In this document: positions 51,900-63,579 of the stretch, piece after piece
Numbering within the stretch: the first letter of the stretch is position 1
Layout: each line of letters starts with the position of its first letter
Origin: Ryuthela nishihirai
Taxonomy: Eukaryota; Arthropoda; Arachnida; Araneae; Heptathelidae
Assembly (NCBI GenBank): GCA_038380435.1
Contig: JAWZYU010000018.1
Coordinates: 52,539,751-52,603,750, forward strand
Length of the DNA: 64,000 bases
Direction of reading: 5' to 3'
Notes under the pieces: generated by a model
Seen by the model: only the letters and a program-made list of their open reading frames with translations
Database searches by the model: none
What the model was told of the DNA's origin: nothing
Made by a program: the position numbers and the translations under genes

Positions 51900-54800
51900 T
51901 CACTGGAAGGAGAGCTATCCCCTGTGATGATGCATAGAACCGGCCAGGCCTAGCACCTAATGTCCGACCCCGCCTTCTCGTGGTGCAGACCGTTAGTACC
52001 TTTCAAAAGAGATACTCTCTTGTGGAAGTGAACGGAATAGGAGGGCTGCCAGATTAGTGTAGCCTACTGATCTTGGACAACTATGGCTACTTTTATTTTT
52101 TTCTACCCTGCTGAGGAGTGGTCAACCACACAGGGTCCTGGTGCTAACCATAAAACACACTGGACTGGACAGATATATGGCTCTGAGCTTGATTATGGAT
52201 CCTGATTTTGCTGCACTGGTGGGCTTCTGTAGAGGGAAAATCTTCCGCTGTATTTTCTGTTTGTTTGTGGGTTGACAGCCCCAAGTGAATAGATTCACAG
52301 GATATGTTTATCAGCTAGTGGATAATCCTGAGCAGAGGTCATCGCAGGCACCTGAACGCTTTGCTTCTATTGGCATCGTCAAATTCTACATTGGAGGAAG
52401 TCTTCCAGTGTAGATGGCTTCAGCCTTTAGTAGTGGGGGAACGGGTCTTTGCCCCATGTCTGCGATTAGCGGGCTGTTTGATATTGTCGGCATTCCCTCT
52501 CTCAATAAACACAGTTTCTTTAAACATCCCACTAACCATTTTCTCTCCATAGGTAATTGGAATGTGAGGACTCTGCACAGAGCTTTTTCTCTTGATGTCC
52601 TCACACAAGAATTCCACCATTATAGTTTAGATATTCTCGGCTTGAAAGAGACCAGATGGACAGATAAAGGTCAGATTCTTAAAAATAATCTTAAATTTCT
52701 CTTTTCAGGGAGGGACGACAATAAGCATCACCAAGGCGTGGGTCTGCTTCTCAGCAGACACGCTAGTGATGCTCTTCTAGGATATGAGTGCATTAATGAA
52801 AGGTTTCTTACAGAAAATTTTCAGACAAACGTTAAAGACTTGAATGTTATCTGCTGTTTTGCCTCCACTGAGGATGCCGATGAGGATGAGGAGAGGTTTT
52901 ATGGACAACTTCAGGATATTTTGAATTCTGTCAAGAAAGGAGATATTACCCTTGTTCTTGGTGACTTCAATGCCAAAGTTGGTACTGACTCTGACCTTTG
53001 GGGAGGGGTGATAGACTCTTTTGGTATTGTTAGCTGTAATGGCAATAGGCAATGTCTCCTACAGGTAAGTAAACTCAATGCTTTGAGAATAACTTAACAC
53101 TTATTACAACACCACGACATATATAAGTACATGTGTTTCACCAGATGGGCTGCATAAGAATATGATTGATTCTATATTAATTACCAGTAAATGGGCTAGT
53201 TCTGTTAGGAATACCAGGTCATATAGGGGAGCTAATAAAATTGGATATGACCATTACCTTGCTAAAAGTGTCTTGCAACTTAAACTTAAAAAGTGCTGTG
53301 CTAAAGTTAAAAAATTTACTTTTAATACTGAAACTCTGAAAGACCCAGTTATAGCTAAAGCTTACCGTGATAGGTTACTTAGTCATTATGACAGTCATGG
53401 TTTGCTTACTACTGAAGTTGAGGAAGAATGGGATCATTTTAAACAGGCATTTTTGGACACTAACAGTACTCTTTTAGGAAAAAAGGAGCAGAGGAGGCAG
53501 AATTATTTGAGTGATAAGGCATTTGAGCTTATTTCAGAAAGAAGGAACTGCAGGAATGTCCTTAATCAATACCCTACTAGTCCTAATAGAAAGCATTACA
53601 GAGAACTTAATAAACGTGTAAAAGATCAGTTAGCTGCTGATAAGAATCTTTGGCTTGGTGGTTTGGCTGACAAAGCCAAGGAAGCAGTTAGACAGCACAA
53701 CAGCAGAGAGCTGTACCAGATAGTTAATGTTTTGTGTTGTAGAAAACGGACAGGCATACAAGGATTGAAGGATAAACAAGGTAAGGTTATAGAAGATGAG
53801 GATTCTGTCATGGCTAGGTGAGCTGAGCATTTCAGTGATGTTTTAAACAATGTGGTTAGTTTTATTCCCATTGTTTGCAATGATGATAGATGCATTGGTG
53901 GCTTTAATGTTGGCCCTATACCACAATCTGAAGTTATTTCGGCTATTTCTAAACTTAAACTACGTAAATCCCCTGGTTTTGATAAAATTACTACAGAAAT
54001 GCTTGCAGCTGGGAATATTTCGGTTACCACATGGATGACTGAAATTCTGAATATCTTTTATGATAAAGGCATGGTTCCTAAGGATTTTACCAGAGCTATT
54101 GTTATCCCTATTTTCAAAAAAGGTGATCGCAGTTCTTGTGATAACTATAGGGGTATCAGCCTACTCTCTGTTCCAGGTAAAGTTCTTTCCATGATTGTGC
54201 TTAATAGAATTAAGAATCTGGTTGACAGTCAATTGCGTGATGAGCAATGTGGATTCAGAAGTGGTAGGGGATGTGTGGAGCACATATTTTCACTTAGGGA
54301 GATTCTTGAGAAATGTTTAGAGTTTCAGAAACCTTTGGTTGCTTGCTTTGTTGATTTCAAAAAGGCTTTCGTCTCTGTTGATCGTCATGATTTGTGACTG
54401 ATTGTGAGATCATATGGTTTACCAGACAAGTTAGTTAACATAATGAAAGCTCTCTATAATAACACTGAGTCGTGTGTGAAAGTTGGTAAGGCTTGTAGCA
54501 ATTGGTTTAGCATTACTTCTGGTGTTCAACAAGGGTGCATTTTGTCTCCTTTTCTCTTTAGCTTGGTTATTGATTATGTTATACGAAATTCACTTCAAGG
54601 GAAAGATTTTGGCCTTAAATGGTCTGGAGATACGAATATATTTGATTTAGATTATGCTGATGATTTAGCTCTTTTGGCAAATGATGTTGATGAGATGAAC
54701 TCTTTCATTCGAGCTGTTGATGAGACTGGTAGTAGAGTAGGTTTGGTTATAAACAGAGAGAAAACTAAAGTGATGAAAATTGGTCAGGCAGGCTGTGATT

Positions 54801-55440
54801 CAGTTAATCTGAATGGTTGCACTCTTGAGCAGGTGTCACAGTTTAATTAACTTGGGAGCTATGTAACAGATAATGGTGATGTGCGGCATGAGATTAACAG
54901 ACGAATAGGGATTGCTGCCGGGACTTTTAAGTATCTATGGAGAGTGTGGAGAAATAGGCGTATACACCTAAAGACTAAAATTAGACTGTATAATAGTTTG
55001 GTTTTTTTAGGGTTAGTTATGGTAGTGAAACTTGGACACTTTGTAAACAAGATAACAGGAAACTAGATGCTTACGCAGTATCTTGGCCATTAGGTGGTTC
55101 AACTTTATAACTAATGATGAGGTTAGGCAAAGGAGTTTGCAACCTCCTTTAAGCAGTATATTGTGAAGAGAGAGATTCCGTTGGTTAGGCCATGTTGCCC
55201 GTATGAATAATTATAGATTGGCGAATAGGGTTATGAACAGTGTGCCTAAAGGCCTCAGAAAGAAGGGGAGACCTAGGATGCGGTGGGCTGACAATGTCAA
55301 ACAGGACCTTGTTAGAATTGGTGTGCAGTGGCCAGATGCAGTAGATGTAGCTCAGGATAGAATTGCTTGGAGAACTAAATTGCACAGTCTGGTTGGACCT
55401 CCGTAGCCCATGGCTGCTTGAGGAGGAGGAGGATGACTTC
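51900..55440 (+). mobile_element. Non-LTR retrotransposon (LINE, RTE-like), near full length
   Basis: A leader of about 0.5 kb (shared with the fragment at 42.7-44.05 kb from about 52060 on) precedes an endonuclease, a reverse transcriptase with YADD, and a C-terminal GHVARM...GRPRMRWADNV region. The 3' end is a GAGGAGGAGGATGA run without poly(A), as in RTE-type elements. The 5' limit (about 51900) is uncertain and no target duplication was established. Confidence 0.85.
52414..55406 (+). pseudogene. LINE polyprotein: AP endonuclease plus reverse transcriptase
   Basis: The endonuclease starts about 52550 with GNWNVRTL; LDILGLKETRW carries the Glu and LVLGDFNAKV the Asp/Asn. After a break at about 53095 a second frame runs 53162-55066, interrupted only by TGA (53819-53821), TGA (54395-54397) and TAA (54848-54850). 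The two TGAs are consistent with CGA to TGA changes. RT motifs are IPIFKKGDRSSCDNYRGISL, FVDFKKAFVSVDR (usual second Asp changed to Val), GVQQGCILSPFLF and DYADDLALLA (YADD codons 54653-54664). A frameshift follows, then WLGHVARMNN and GRPRMRWADNVKQDL up to a stop at 55404-55406. It would have nicked the target and reverse-transcribed its RNA; this copy is dead but fairly young. Confidence 0.85.
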
Positions 55441-55722
55441 AAGTTTTTAATTTTCTTCCTTACCTCCCTAATGTCAAAAAGTATCTACTAATTATGTCCA
55501 ACGATTCCTACCGCAGCATAAACCCAAATTCACAGCCGAAATTGGGTTAAAACTATTCAAAGGTACGTCATTAAAATATATTTCCTTAATTGTGTTCAAT
55601 GTTTTTTGCTCTATATAAAATTAAGAAATAAGTACAATTTTAGTAAATAAGTACAGACTAGTTTCAGTGGGAAAAACAAGTTCTACCCCATTTCTTGAAT
55701 GGTTAATCTATAAACCTATTTA

Positions 55723-55966
55723 CAGAGCCAAACCTGGGGGGGGGGGGAACTGGTCATAATTCCTTCTAAGATTTCTAGTAAGGGTAATAGACACCAAAAA
55801 ATAGTTAAACATGTGCATATTTTATTCATTTTTCAAGTAAAAAAACCCCTCTAAAACGAAGGGGAAAACGTTACATTAAAATGGAGTTCCTCCCCCATCC
55901 TCCCCTTAGCATTCCCGCTTTGATTGTTTCGCTTGACCTTTATATTTATTTCTAGATCTGGGCCTG
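55723..55966 (-). mobile_element. hAT-R MITE
   Basis: It starts CAGAGCCAAACCTGGGGGGG and ends CTAGATCTGGGCCTG. Internal AACGTTACATTAAAATGGAG and TTCTAGTAAGGGTAATAG blocks follow the minus orientation of the family. Flanking octamers do not match well. Confidence 0.7.
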
Positions 55967-56484
55967 CTTAGTTGTATATTTTGTTCCCTAAGAAGACTGT
56001 TTTTCGCATGAGTTTGAGTGGGTTTTGGGAAATTTCCGCTTTCTGGGTTTGTAGTTTCATCTTCTGTTACTTTTGCAGTCTTATTACTTTCGCTAAAAAG
56101 TGAGTAGGGAAAAAAACATAAATGCAAATGAATCCTTAAGAAATTGGGAAAATGCAGAAAGTTTGTAATGAAATAAAATTATCTATCTTAAAAATTATCC
56201 ATCTATCCATGGGGAAGTCAATCTTTAATTTTTTTGTCGTGAAATGTGTCGTTTTTTTCCAGTGAAATGTCGTCGTCTCAGACGAGAGGACGGGAGATAT
56301 TTTTCAATCCCTCTTAGAATAGTTACGAAAATATCAATTAATGCATTTCGGGTGAATCTAGTGTTGTGATTGAATTGGTTAAAAAGTAGGAGTATAAAAT
56401 ATTGAAATTTTGATCCTAAGGATGACTAGTAATTGACGTCTGCTCTCCTTATTTGGTTTGAATATTAGGATTGAAGAAATGGAG

Positions 56485-56524
56485 GGAAATTGTAATGGCT
56501 GTTAATGTAGCCATTACAATTTCC
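56485..56524. repeat. Perfect 16-bp stem hairpin
   Basis: GGAAATTGTAATGGCT, an 8-nt loop GTTAATGT, then AGCCATTACAATTTCC. No flanking duplication is visible. Confidence 0.85.
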
Positions 56525-56869
56525 AATACTTTTTTTTTTTAGCTATTTACTGTTTTAGACTAACTTTTCAGAAATAAACTTTCCATTTTGATATATTAAG
56601 AATTTCGAAATTCCTTCTGTAATTGAATCTATGAAAAGTGTAAAAACTGTCATATGCATCTAAAAGTTTTATTATAGTCGAAAATTTCTGAAGTGCATGA
56701 TGATGATGAAACTTGGACTCTGTAAAGAGAATAAATAGAGACTTTATACTTTTTATTCCATATGCTTCTGTAGAATACTCTATATTAGGTAGTTTGATTT
56801 CCTGAATAATATTAATGTCAGACAACGCAGGTACTAACTAGCTTTAAATATCTTGTTTAGGCATGGATT

Positions 56870-57125
56870 ACCTTCATTTGGTCATGTTGCCTTCGTGCAG
56901 GATGCCAGTTGGTTAGTCGTGGCTTTATGGCGCAAGGGGCAAGAAGCTGGATGCAAGATTATTAAATTGAGTTATGAATAACGTTATAGAGGCATCAGGA
57001 GTACATCAAAAATGAGTTAGCTTGGTAACATCAAATAAGTCTTTAATGGAGTTGACCTTTAATGGCCGAAACGGACACAGGACAAGCATCTTCGAAGAAT
57101 GGATTGCACAGTTTAGTTGGATTCC
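56870..57125 (+). pseudogene. LINE 3'-end relic
   Basis: TTTGGTCATGTTGCCTTCGT matches the GHVARM region of the LINE at 55.2 kb, and GAAGAATGGATTGCACAGTT then TAGTTGGATTCCATAGC matches its end (AGAACTAAATTGCACAGTCT, GGTTGGACCTCCGTAGCC). The region between is scrambled by indels. It is a 5'-truncated, old copy. Confidence 0.6.
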
Positions 57126-57721
57126 ATAGCTTTCAGTTATTTAATGGTTTGTAATCAGGAGAAAATTTTAAGATTGCTTTAAACATTTTTAATATTTAAA
57201 ATTTCTGTTTTGATAGGATGATGAAAGTCAACTAGTAGAGTTGGGTTAATTGGCTGAATTTGGTTAAAATCACTGTCTCTGTAAAAGATTTCACATTTCA
57301 GCAACGTAGAATAAGCATCTTTGATAGTACTGCTGGCAATGATTTCAAATGTTAATGGTCGTTTACACTATGAAAATGTGCATTAGATTGTTTGAGTAAC
57401 CTACATCCTAGAAAAAATACTGATTGTTCATTTCAAACTTCAAAGATATGTTTTGATGAAAAAGTAAAAGAAGAAACTTTTAGTACGATAATTTTAAACC
57501 TGTTGGAACAGAATTCAGACCAAGACAGGGTTGAGTTCTGATCCAACAAGCTCCTCTGATAATGCTAATAACCGCAACGGAGGCGAACAATATGAAATCT
57601 AAATGTATCTCGAATATTTTTCAAGGAATATTTCAAAGATTCCTAAAAGTGAGGTATAAATTTTATTCCTGAACAGAGTTCTGGTCTGGTATTCCTTCCC
57701 CTCCTGCTACTTTACTGAGCA

Positions 57722-57770
57722 CCCTGATCACTTGATCACTTGAGTCACTTGATCACTTGAGAACCCTGCT
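57722..57770. repeat. TGATCACT short tandem repeat
   Basis: TGATCACTTGATCACTTGAG then TCACTTGATCACTTGAGAA. It is followed by a T11 and a G9 run, marking a low-complexity patch. Confidence 0.85.
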
Positions 57771-58672
57771 CTTTTTTTTTTTTGGGGGGGGGGGACCAAA
57801 ACTAGGACCAGATCAAGCAATTTCATGAAACAGGGTACCAGAAGATTTTGGAGGCCTTCCAGTTATCAAAAATGAAACATAAATAAAGTAATAAATAATA
57901 TTAATAGCACTGATTTATTTTAATGAACTTTGCTTTTCACGCATACCACTATTTTTAAGACATTTGTATGTCACTTAAACTCTTAATAACCAACTGAGAG
58001 AAAAATGATTCATAGACTTTATAGCGGGTACCTTGTTCAAATTATACCAGTTTTCATAAATTTATTTTTTTTTACTAATTTCAAAAATTAGAAAAAATAC
58101 TGATTTCTATTTGATCTCGTACTAGTAATTTGAAGCCAAGGGGCCCCCTGTTCTTGGTTGGGGTCCTTAATCCTGCCCAGACTCAGATCAATACAACTAG
58201 AAACAGTGAGATTATTACTGTATTACTGGTATTTCTGTTCCAGTTGATTTGGAGTTTTCTATCCTCTTGGATTAAATCTGCATATGATTTTTTAAATGCA
58301 CGTGGTTGCATTCTCTTTTTCTCAGAGAATTCAATAATTGAATGTTTTCGTATTACTGCTGTTTATAGGCCAACAGTTTTATTCTGTATTTTGTGATATT
58401 CTATTTCTGTTTGGTGCGAAGTCTTCTAGAGGTTGTAGCAAACAAACGAGTTATGAGAATAAAAATTGTTTTATTCGTAAAGCCATTGCTCTATTAGAAT
58501 GGGACTTAAGACTACTCAGTTATCAGTTTTGTCTGGCCTGTCAATTGAGGTTCCCAAATTCGGGTCGTAACTTTGGAAATTTCGAGCATTTGATTTTATA
58601 GCTTTCCACGTTTACGGTCAGAAAGTAAAAAGGGAGGCTCTTTCGTCTGCAAAGGCTGTTTTCCGCTTGGTG
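57771..58672. other. Spacer, nothing recognised
   Basis: Homopolymer runs at the left, then AT-rich DNA with two overlapping frames of about 88 codons at 58130-58601 that show no motif. No exon is called. Confidence 0.35.
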
Positions 58673-59060
58673 AATGGAGAGTCAGTAGCGCGCCAAGCTT
58701 GCAATCTGAGCTTCCGAGTTTGAAGTCCTTATCTGCCGTGTTCGACTTTAATCTGAATTGTTTAAAAAAAAACGTTTTCTTTGGTATGGTGAGTGACTAA
58801 AGTTTAAACGTTTGAAGGCTTATTCCTCAATAAGGACCTTCAACACTTATTGAATCTTAACCTAGTTGGGCTGTGGCTGTGCTTAGTGCATCAGTTGACG
58901 TTAATCCGACCCTGGTGCCTGTGTTGAAATTTATCTCCTCTAGGGACATGGATGGTCATTGAAAATGCCTCAGTCTGTCGGATGTGGTGTTAAGAAGTGT
59001 TTCCGTGTTCAGGAAAACCAGTCCTTGTGCACCCTAAAGAACATTGATTGGAAGCTTGAA
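58673..59060 (+). repeat. SINE-A, very diverged, interrupted
   Basis: A head-like AGTCAGTAGCGCGCCAAGCT, CTTGCAATCTGAGCTTCCGA lies at 58680-58730. The core is found only at 58935-59045 (GGACATGGATGGTCATTGAA, TGTGGTGTTAAGAAGTG, CACCCTAAAGAACATTGATT). About 200 bp of unrelated sequence separates them, including the small hairpin TTGAAGGCTTATTCCTCAAT. Confidence 0.65.
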
Positions 59061-59154
59061 TGAATTATATATATCGATATCATTTATAAATTTGTTTTTA
59101 ATATTCATAGTAATGCTTTTTTTGTACATGAATATATATATATAGTAAATTCAA

Positions 59155-59350
59155 GACCGAATCTTCTAGGGGTGGGAGTGGAGTGGGGTGGGGGGCAAAG
59201 GCTTGCGAATGTTGGTAACCAGAACGAAGGCGAAAAAATAATAAACCTATATTTGTTAAATATTTTTTAAGTATTTTTTTAAATACTTTTCATAAACATT
59301 TTAAGTATCACAAACCTCTAATTTCCCCGGACTAAATAGTTCCAGGGGCC
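59155..59350. mobile_element. Possible hAT-R-like MITE
   Basis: AAGACCGAATCTTCTAGGGG, a G-rich run, and GCGAATGTTGGTAACCAGAA echo the hAT-R left half. The right end TTCCAGGGGCCCGG is only loosely similar and no target duplication was found. Confidence 0.4.
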
Positions 59351-59769
59351 CGGAGCACAAATATCTTTATGCCTCCCTCCCCCTCATGCTGTCAGAAATG
59401 AAATCTCAATACCTAAATAAATTAGTAAATAAATAAAAGAGCCAATCTTAACCACCTTTCTTTAAGTATAATATTGTCGTTACCAATTTTCAAATTTTGA
59501 ACATGTTCAAAAATACGTTAATTTCGTTTAAAATAATGCTAGCTTTATTAACAAAGCCCCCTTTTTTCTTCTTGGGTCCCTGGTGAATGCAATATAAACA
59601 TTATTTAAAAAAAAAAACGGAGAAGGTTTATTAATGGCAAAGCATACATTTATTTTTCAATAGCAGCTAAGATTTTTTTCGTTATCCATTATTAAAAATG
59701 AAACATGACTGAGAGAGAAAAATGTTTCAACCCTTTCCCCATACATAAAAAGCATGATTAGTCATGGAA

Positions 59770-60250
59770 TGTGGACATTTTTTTTCATCACCATGTTGCC
59801 ACCGACTGTGTACATTACTTCACCTACATTTTCTCCACTCCAAATGCATGCTGAGGATTGCGGTGACTGCGAAAGGGGTGATGTCAGCATACGAAAGCAG
59901 AGTGTTTGTGGATTAGGCCTAAGCTTCCTAGCATGGCGAAGTGTGACAAGCAGGTCGGTGTGGCTGGAAACAAGGCTACTGTGTGCTATTATTGTCCTCA
60001 GTCCGCAGGAGGTAGGAGGCCTGGCTGAACACGCAGCTCTTAAGGACTGCTTCCAGGTCGGGTGGCAAAGCTTCCGAGAGAGTGGGGGGACGGATCTGAA
60101 AGGTGCATTTTCATTGGAGCAGCAAAAAGTGACGTAACTGAAGAAGAAATGGAGTGCAAGGGCTCCCGCTGATGCTTCTTTTCCCTTGGGAAGAGAAAGC
60201 ATTTCGTTTTTGAAACTTCGTCGCGAGATGCGATCTGGATGATCCTGTCT
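59770..60250. other. GC-rich island, possible promoter or exon
   Basis: About 480 bp are markedly less AT-rich than both flanks and match no repeat in the window. Both strands are open (127 codons plus from 59754; 146 codons minus to 60202) with no recognisable domain in either, so coding strand and status are unresolved. GTGACGTAA (about 60130) is a good CRE-type site and GGTGATGTCA (about 59877) a half-match, consistent with a regulatory island. It could be a conserved exon or a promoter of a gene outside the window. Confidence 0.35.
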
Positions 60251-60722
60251 CTAGTTTGCGTGTACTGATGAAAGAAGTTTTTTTTTATCTAAAGACAATA
60301 TCTCGCTTAAGACAATATCTTAGCTTAAGACAATATCTCGATTTTCTTTAATAAACAAAGAATACGTCTTAAGATAATAACCTCTAGAGTGTTTTTTAAC
60401 ACTTAGATCTATCACTAGTGCTGGATAGTTACGTATACCTAATTAAATTTCTCACTGAAGACTCGTAGAACATGACAATTATTGATAATAGGTAAAAATT
60501 TAAAAAACTAAGCGGTTATTTCATTCTAATAATTTCTCTCCTTAGAACATCTTATTAAATATCACAGACAATATCAAATCTTGACTTAAAAATTCTGAAG
60601 CACAAGGATTAAATCTATGACAAAATAATAATTAGAAACCTTTTTTTAACAGTGGACTGTCATTCCCCCCCCCCCCCCCCCCAACGAAACAGCTATAGAA
60701 GTGTATGCTATAAAACAGCTTT
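60251..60722. other. AT-rich spacer with ACAATATCTC repeat and poly-C
   Basis: AAGACAATATCTxxCTTA is repeated three times at 60293-60338, and a run of 18 C lies near 60666. Nothing else was recognised. Confidence 0.5.
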
Positions 60723-60791
60723 AAACTGTTTTAAGGGAAAAATATGAACTATCAAACGAATAATAGTTCATACTTCCCCTTAAAACAGTTT
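60723..60791. repeat. Palindromic hairpin, about 29-bp stem
   Basis: AAACTGTTTTAAGGGAAAAA then TATGAACTA pairs with TAGTTCATACTTCCCCTTAA then AACAGTTT; three mismatches or bulges. AAACAGCTTTAAACTG directly precedes it. It may be a miniature element. Confidence 0.75.
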
Positions 60792-61611
60792 TTCCCCAAT
60801 TTTGAGAAACTTGTGTAAAATAAGATTTATATTCATAAAAATAAATCCTACTCTGAGTATTTAGGATTTGTGAGCGTCCCTTGCCACTTCCCCAACTGCT
60901 TAAGAGAAAGACAAGTTTTAATATTTTAACTACTATCTATATTTCTTTTTTACATGTTGCATGTCTATGGTAAAATTATAAAGTTAGTCTTATACAATAT
61001 TAAACAATGTTTTTAAGTAACATGGTGCTGTTAAACAAAGAAATAAGTTTCCTTCAGGCAACCAATTGCCATGAAAACCTGACATACGTCAATCTGTATA
61101 ATTCTCCAAAGACAATATTTATGAGGGAATTCAGCAGAAAGGCAATGCAAACATCTATGATTAATTATTCTAAATTCAAAGCATTATTCTAAATTCAAAG
61201 CTGATATTTCAACTCTGAACCAAACAGGTTAACCGAATATGTTTAATAGTAAGCTGTTAATATAATTTTCCTACTTAACCTTTTTATTTGCAGCTGAATC
61301 TGGTGTACAAAATATGAATTACCCTCTTTAGAAAATATACATTGCTACTGTGGGAAACGACATTAATTTTACGAGTGTAGGTCAAATTTCTGACAAAAAT
61401 TACTTTTTAGGGTCAAAAGGTAACAAATAAAACTCTACTCCATTTGTTTAAAAAAATACGCGAGTTTCAACTTTATTCAGATACTTATCTTGCCGATATG
61501 TTAAGCGCAATTCTTGAAACATTATGCTTGCTGATTCCTTGTGGATGTAGATGTTTACTAATGGTTACTAGACTCAGGTGCATTAAAATAAGGTCTTAAG
61601 AGATCGAAAGA
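60792..61611. other. AT-rich spacer, nothing recognised
   Basis: A short direct repeat (TATTCTAAATTCAAAGC at about 61166 and 61185) is the only structure noticed. Confidence 0.45.
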
Positions 61612-61965
61612 GCTTGGGTTACCTCAGTCGGTAGCGGGGCCAGGATCGTATTTGCAGTTCCCAGTTTCGAGTTTCAACTCTTGCCAACGTTAAAATTTAG
61701 GTCCGCTAACCTCCGCTTTCTTTCTTAGTCCTAAGTGAGAAAGGGAACACAATGAGCTTCATATGGCCGATGTACATTGGATGATTAAGTAGTGTTCCTG
61801 TGTGTGAAAGAGTTGTATTGCGTTCATCTTAAAGAACACGCTGTATGTCTCCGATGAAAAGTTATTGTCTGTCTCCTAACATCTGTTCAGTGGGTTCCCT
61901 TACTCTAACTTTCTCCATGGCCATTTAGCCCATTGTGTGCTAAAACTGCCACTCAGAAGTAAAAA
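61612..61965 (+). repeat. SINE-A, diverged
   Basis: Head GGTTACCTCAGTCGGTAGCG, then CAGTTCCCAGTTTCGAG. The core has TCTTAAAGAACACGCTGTAT and the 3' part GTCTGTCTCCTAACATCTGT. The tail has become AGTAAAAAAAAAATAAATAA and abuts SINE-B. Confidence 0.8.
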
Positions 61966-61978
61966 AAAAATAAATAAA

Positions 61979-62173
61979 TACCCCCTGAAGCAGCTGCTTG
62001 CCACAGAGGTCTGACAGGAGCCTGTCAGTTTATATGCCAAAGTAGAAGATCTGAGAGGATGTCAGGACCTCAGCAGAAAACAACACGAACATCCATGCCT
62101 TACTCGGGGCTCGAACCCAGGTCCCGTAGGTCAGTAGCCAAGCGCGCTAACCACTCGGCCACGGGACGGCTAC
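61979..62173 (-). repeat. SINE-B, full length, near consensus
   Basis: On the minus strand the head is CCGTGGCCGAGTGGTTAGCG, with box B GGGTTCGAGCCCC. The 3' end reads TGTGGCAAGCAGCTGCTTCA. It lies tail to tail with the adjacent SINE-A, with (AAAT)n between. Confidence 0.92.
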
Positions 62174-62435
62174 AGAAGTAAAGTAATACATAATAGGCCA
62201 AAGAGACGAATGCAAAATTCATCTGTATGTCTTTATGTATGGTTTCCTGTTGAGAAGATATCATCATTAGTTTTTGCTCTGTTCAATTATATTTTTATTA
62301 TTACCTTCAGTTTTTAGGTCTTTAATGGTTTAAAATAATTTTTATTACTTTAATTTATAAAAGCAAATAATTAGAGCCTTAATATCTCACATATTGGTAC
62401 ATATTAATAAGTAATGTTATATTGACATTAGAGGG

Positions 62436-62824
62436 AGTTGGGTTGGGTTGTTTTACCTCTGAGCGGCACTTTTTTTCACACCATGGGCTAAATGGCCAGG
62501 TCACATGGACCCCGAAGGCTCAGAGAAGGTTGGGGGAGGGGACCCACTGGAACAGCTGTTGGGAGACAGATGGTAGCCTCCCGTCAAGGCCATCCAGCGT
62601 GTTCTTTAACGTGCACAGGGTATGGCTCTCCCGCACACGGGGCCACGGCTTAACGTCCCATCCGACGGACGGCGGCCTTTCCAAGCCCATCGGTGTCCCC
62701 TACTGACCGTGGGCAGGGCGGGGAATTTTGCGGAGATAAATCTCAACGCTGACCCAGCTGGGACTCGAACCTGGGAACTACAGATTACGAGCCTGGCGCG
62801 CTACCGACTGAGCCACCCCCGCCC
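62436..62824 (-). repeat. SINE-A, full length, near consensus, 10-bp target duplication
   Basis: CATTAGAGGG flanks it at 62426-62435 and 62825-62834. The tail is at the left and the head GACTGAGCCACCCCCGCCCC at the right. Both boxes are intact. This is one of the youngest copies. The 94-codon plus-strand frame across it is antisense SINE sequence. Confidence 0.96.
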
Positions 62825-62916
62825 CATTAGAGGGTGTAATAATCAGTTAATTCTTAATTAATTTTCCTGAAAATATTCCTTATTACCACAAATAGTATTT
62901 TCTTTTCACTCAATAA

Positions 62917-63473
62917 TACATTGCCCTACCAAAATACTAGATTAATTTCCTTGTTATATCAATGGAGATCTAATTTCGAAGCTTTGTAACTTCTAAAATG
63001 AGCATTAAATATAAAAATATGACTGAAAATAAATTAAGTCATAATAAAATCTATGTAAATATCGATTTTTAACAATATTTGTTCAATACTAAAGAGCTAT
63101 GGAAGCTGAAATATTTAAAAATAAATATCCTTTTTTATAAAAATCATTTGTAATTGTCCAATAATAAAGTAATGGTTACACGAGCTCTAAACTGTACATT
63201 TTAATAAAAGGTTTGAACCTAATACTTATGACTTAAGTTTTAAATAATTTCTGTGGTAAAATCTTATGACACATTACTGTTATGAAATATTCAATCTTCG
63301 CAGCTCTTTAAATACTGAACAAATATTGTTGAAAATCAAGATCTGAATAGATTTGATATGATCTTTAATTTACCTTCAGTCGCATTTTCCCATTAAATAT
63401 TTATTTTAGAAGTTATTGAACTTCGAAATTGGATTTTCTAAAAATTTGTTCAATATTTTAGTAGGTCAGTGTA
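62917..63473. mobile_element. Foldback MITE, relative of 4179-5118
   Basis: The left tip TACATTGCCCTACCAAAATA and the reverse complement of the right tip TACACTGACCTACTAAAATA match. Arms of about 190-210 bp share CTAATTTCGAAGCTTTGTAA/CCAATTTCGAAGTTCAATAA and CAACAATATTTGTTCAxTAx then TAAAGAGCT. TA lies at both ends. The block TACTGAACAAAxATTGTTxA is shared with the right arm of the 4.2-5.1 kb element. Confidence 0.8.
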
Positions 63474-63579
63474 TATATATATACATAATTTGATGCATTG
63501 GCTTGAAACTCGATTTTTGCGTTAAATCTCTTTGTAACATATATTAATTATTCTTATATATCTTATTGATATAACAGCT

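Noticed and set aside
58130..58601. Overlapping ORFs of 88 and 87 codons as possible exons
   Set aside because: No domain, no splice-site support, and composition typical of AT-rich spacer.
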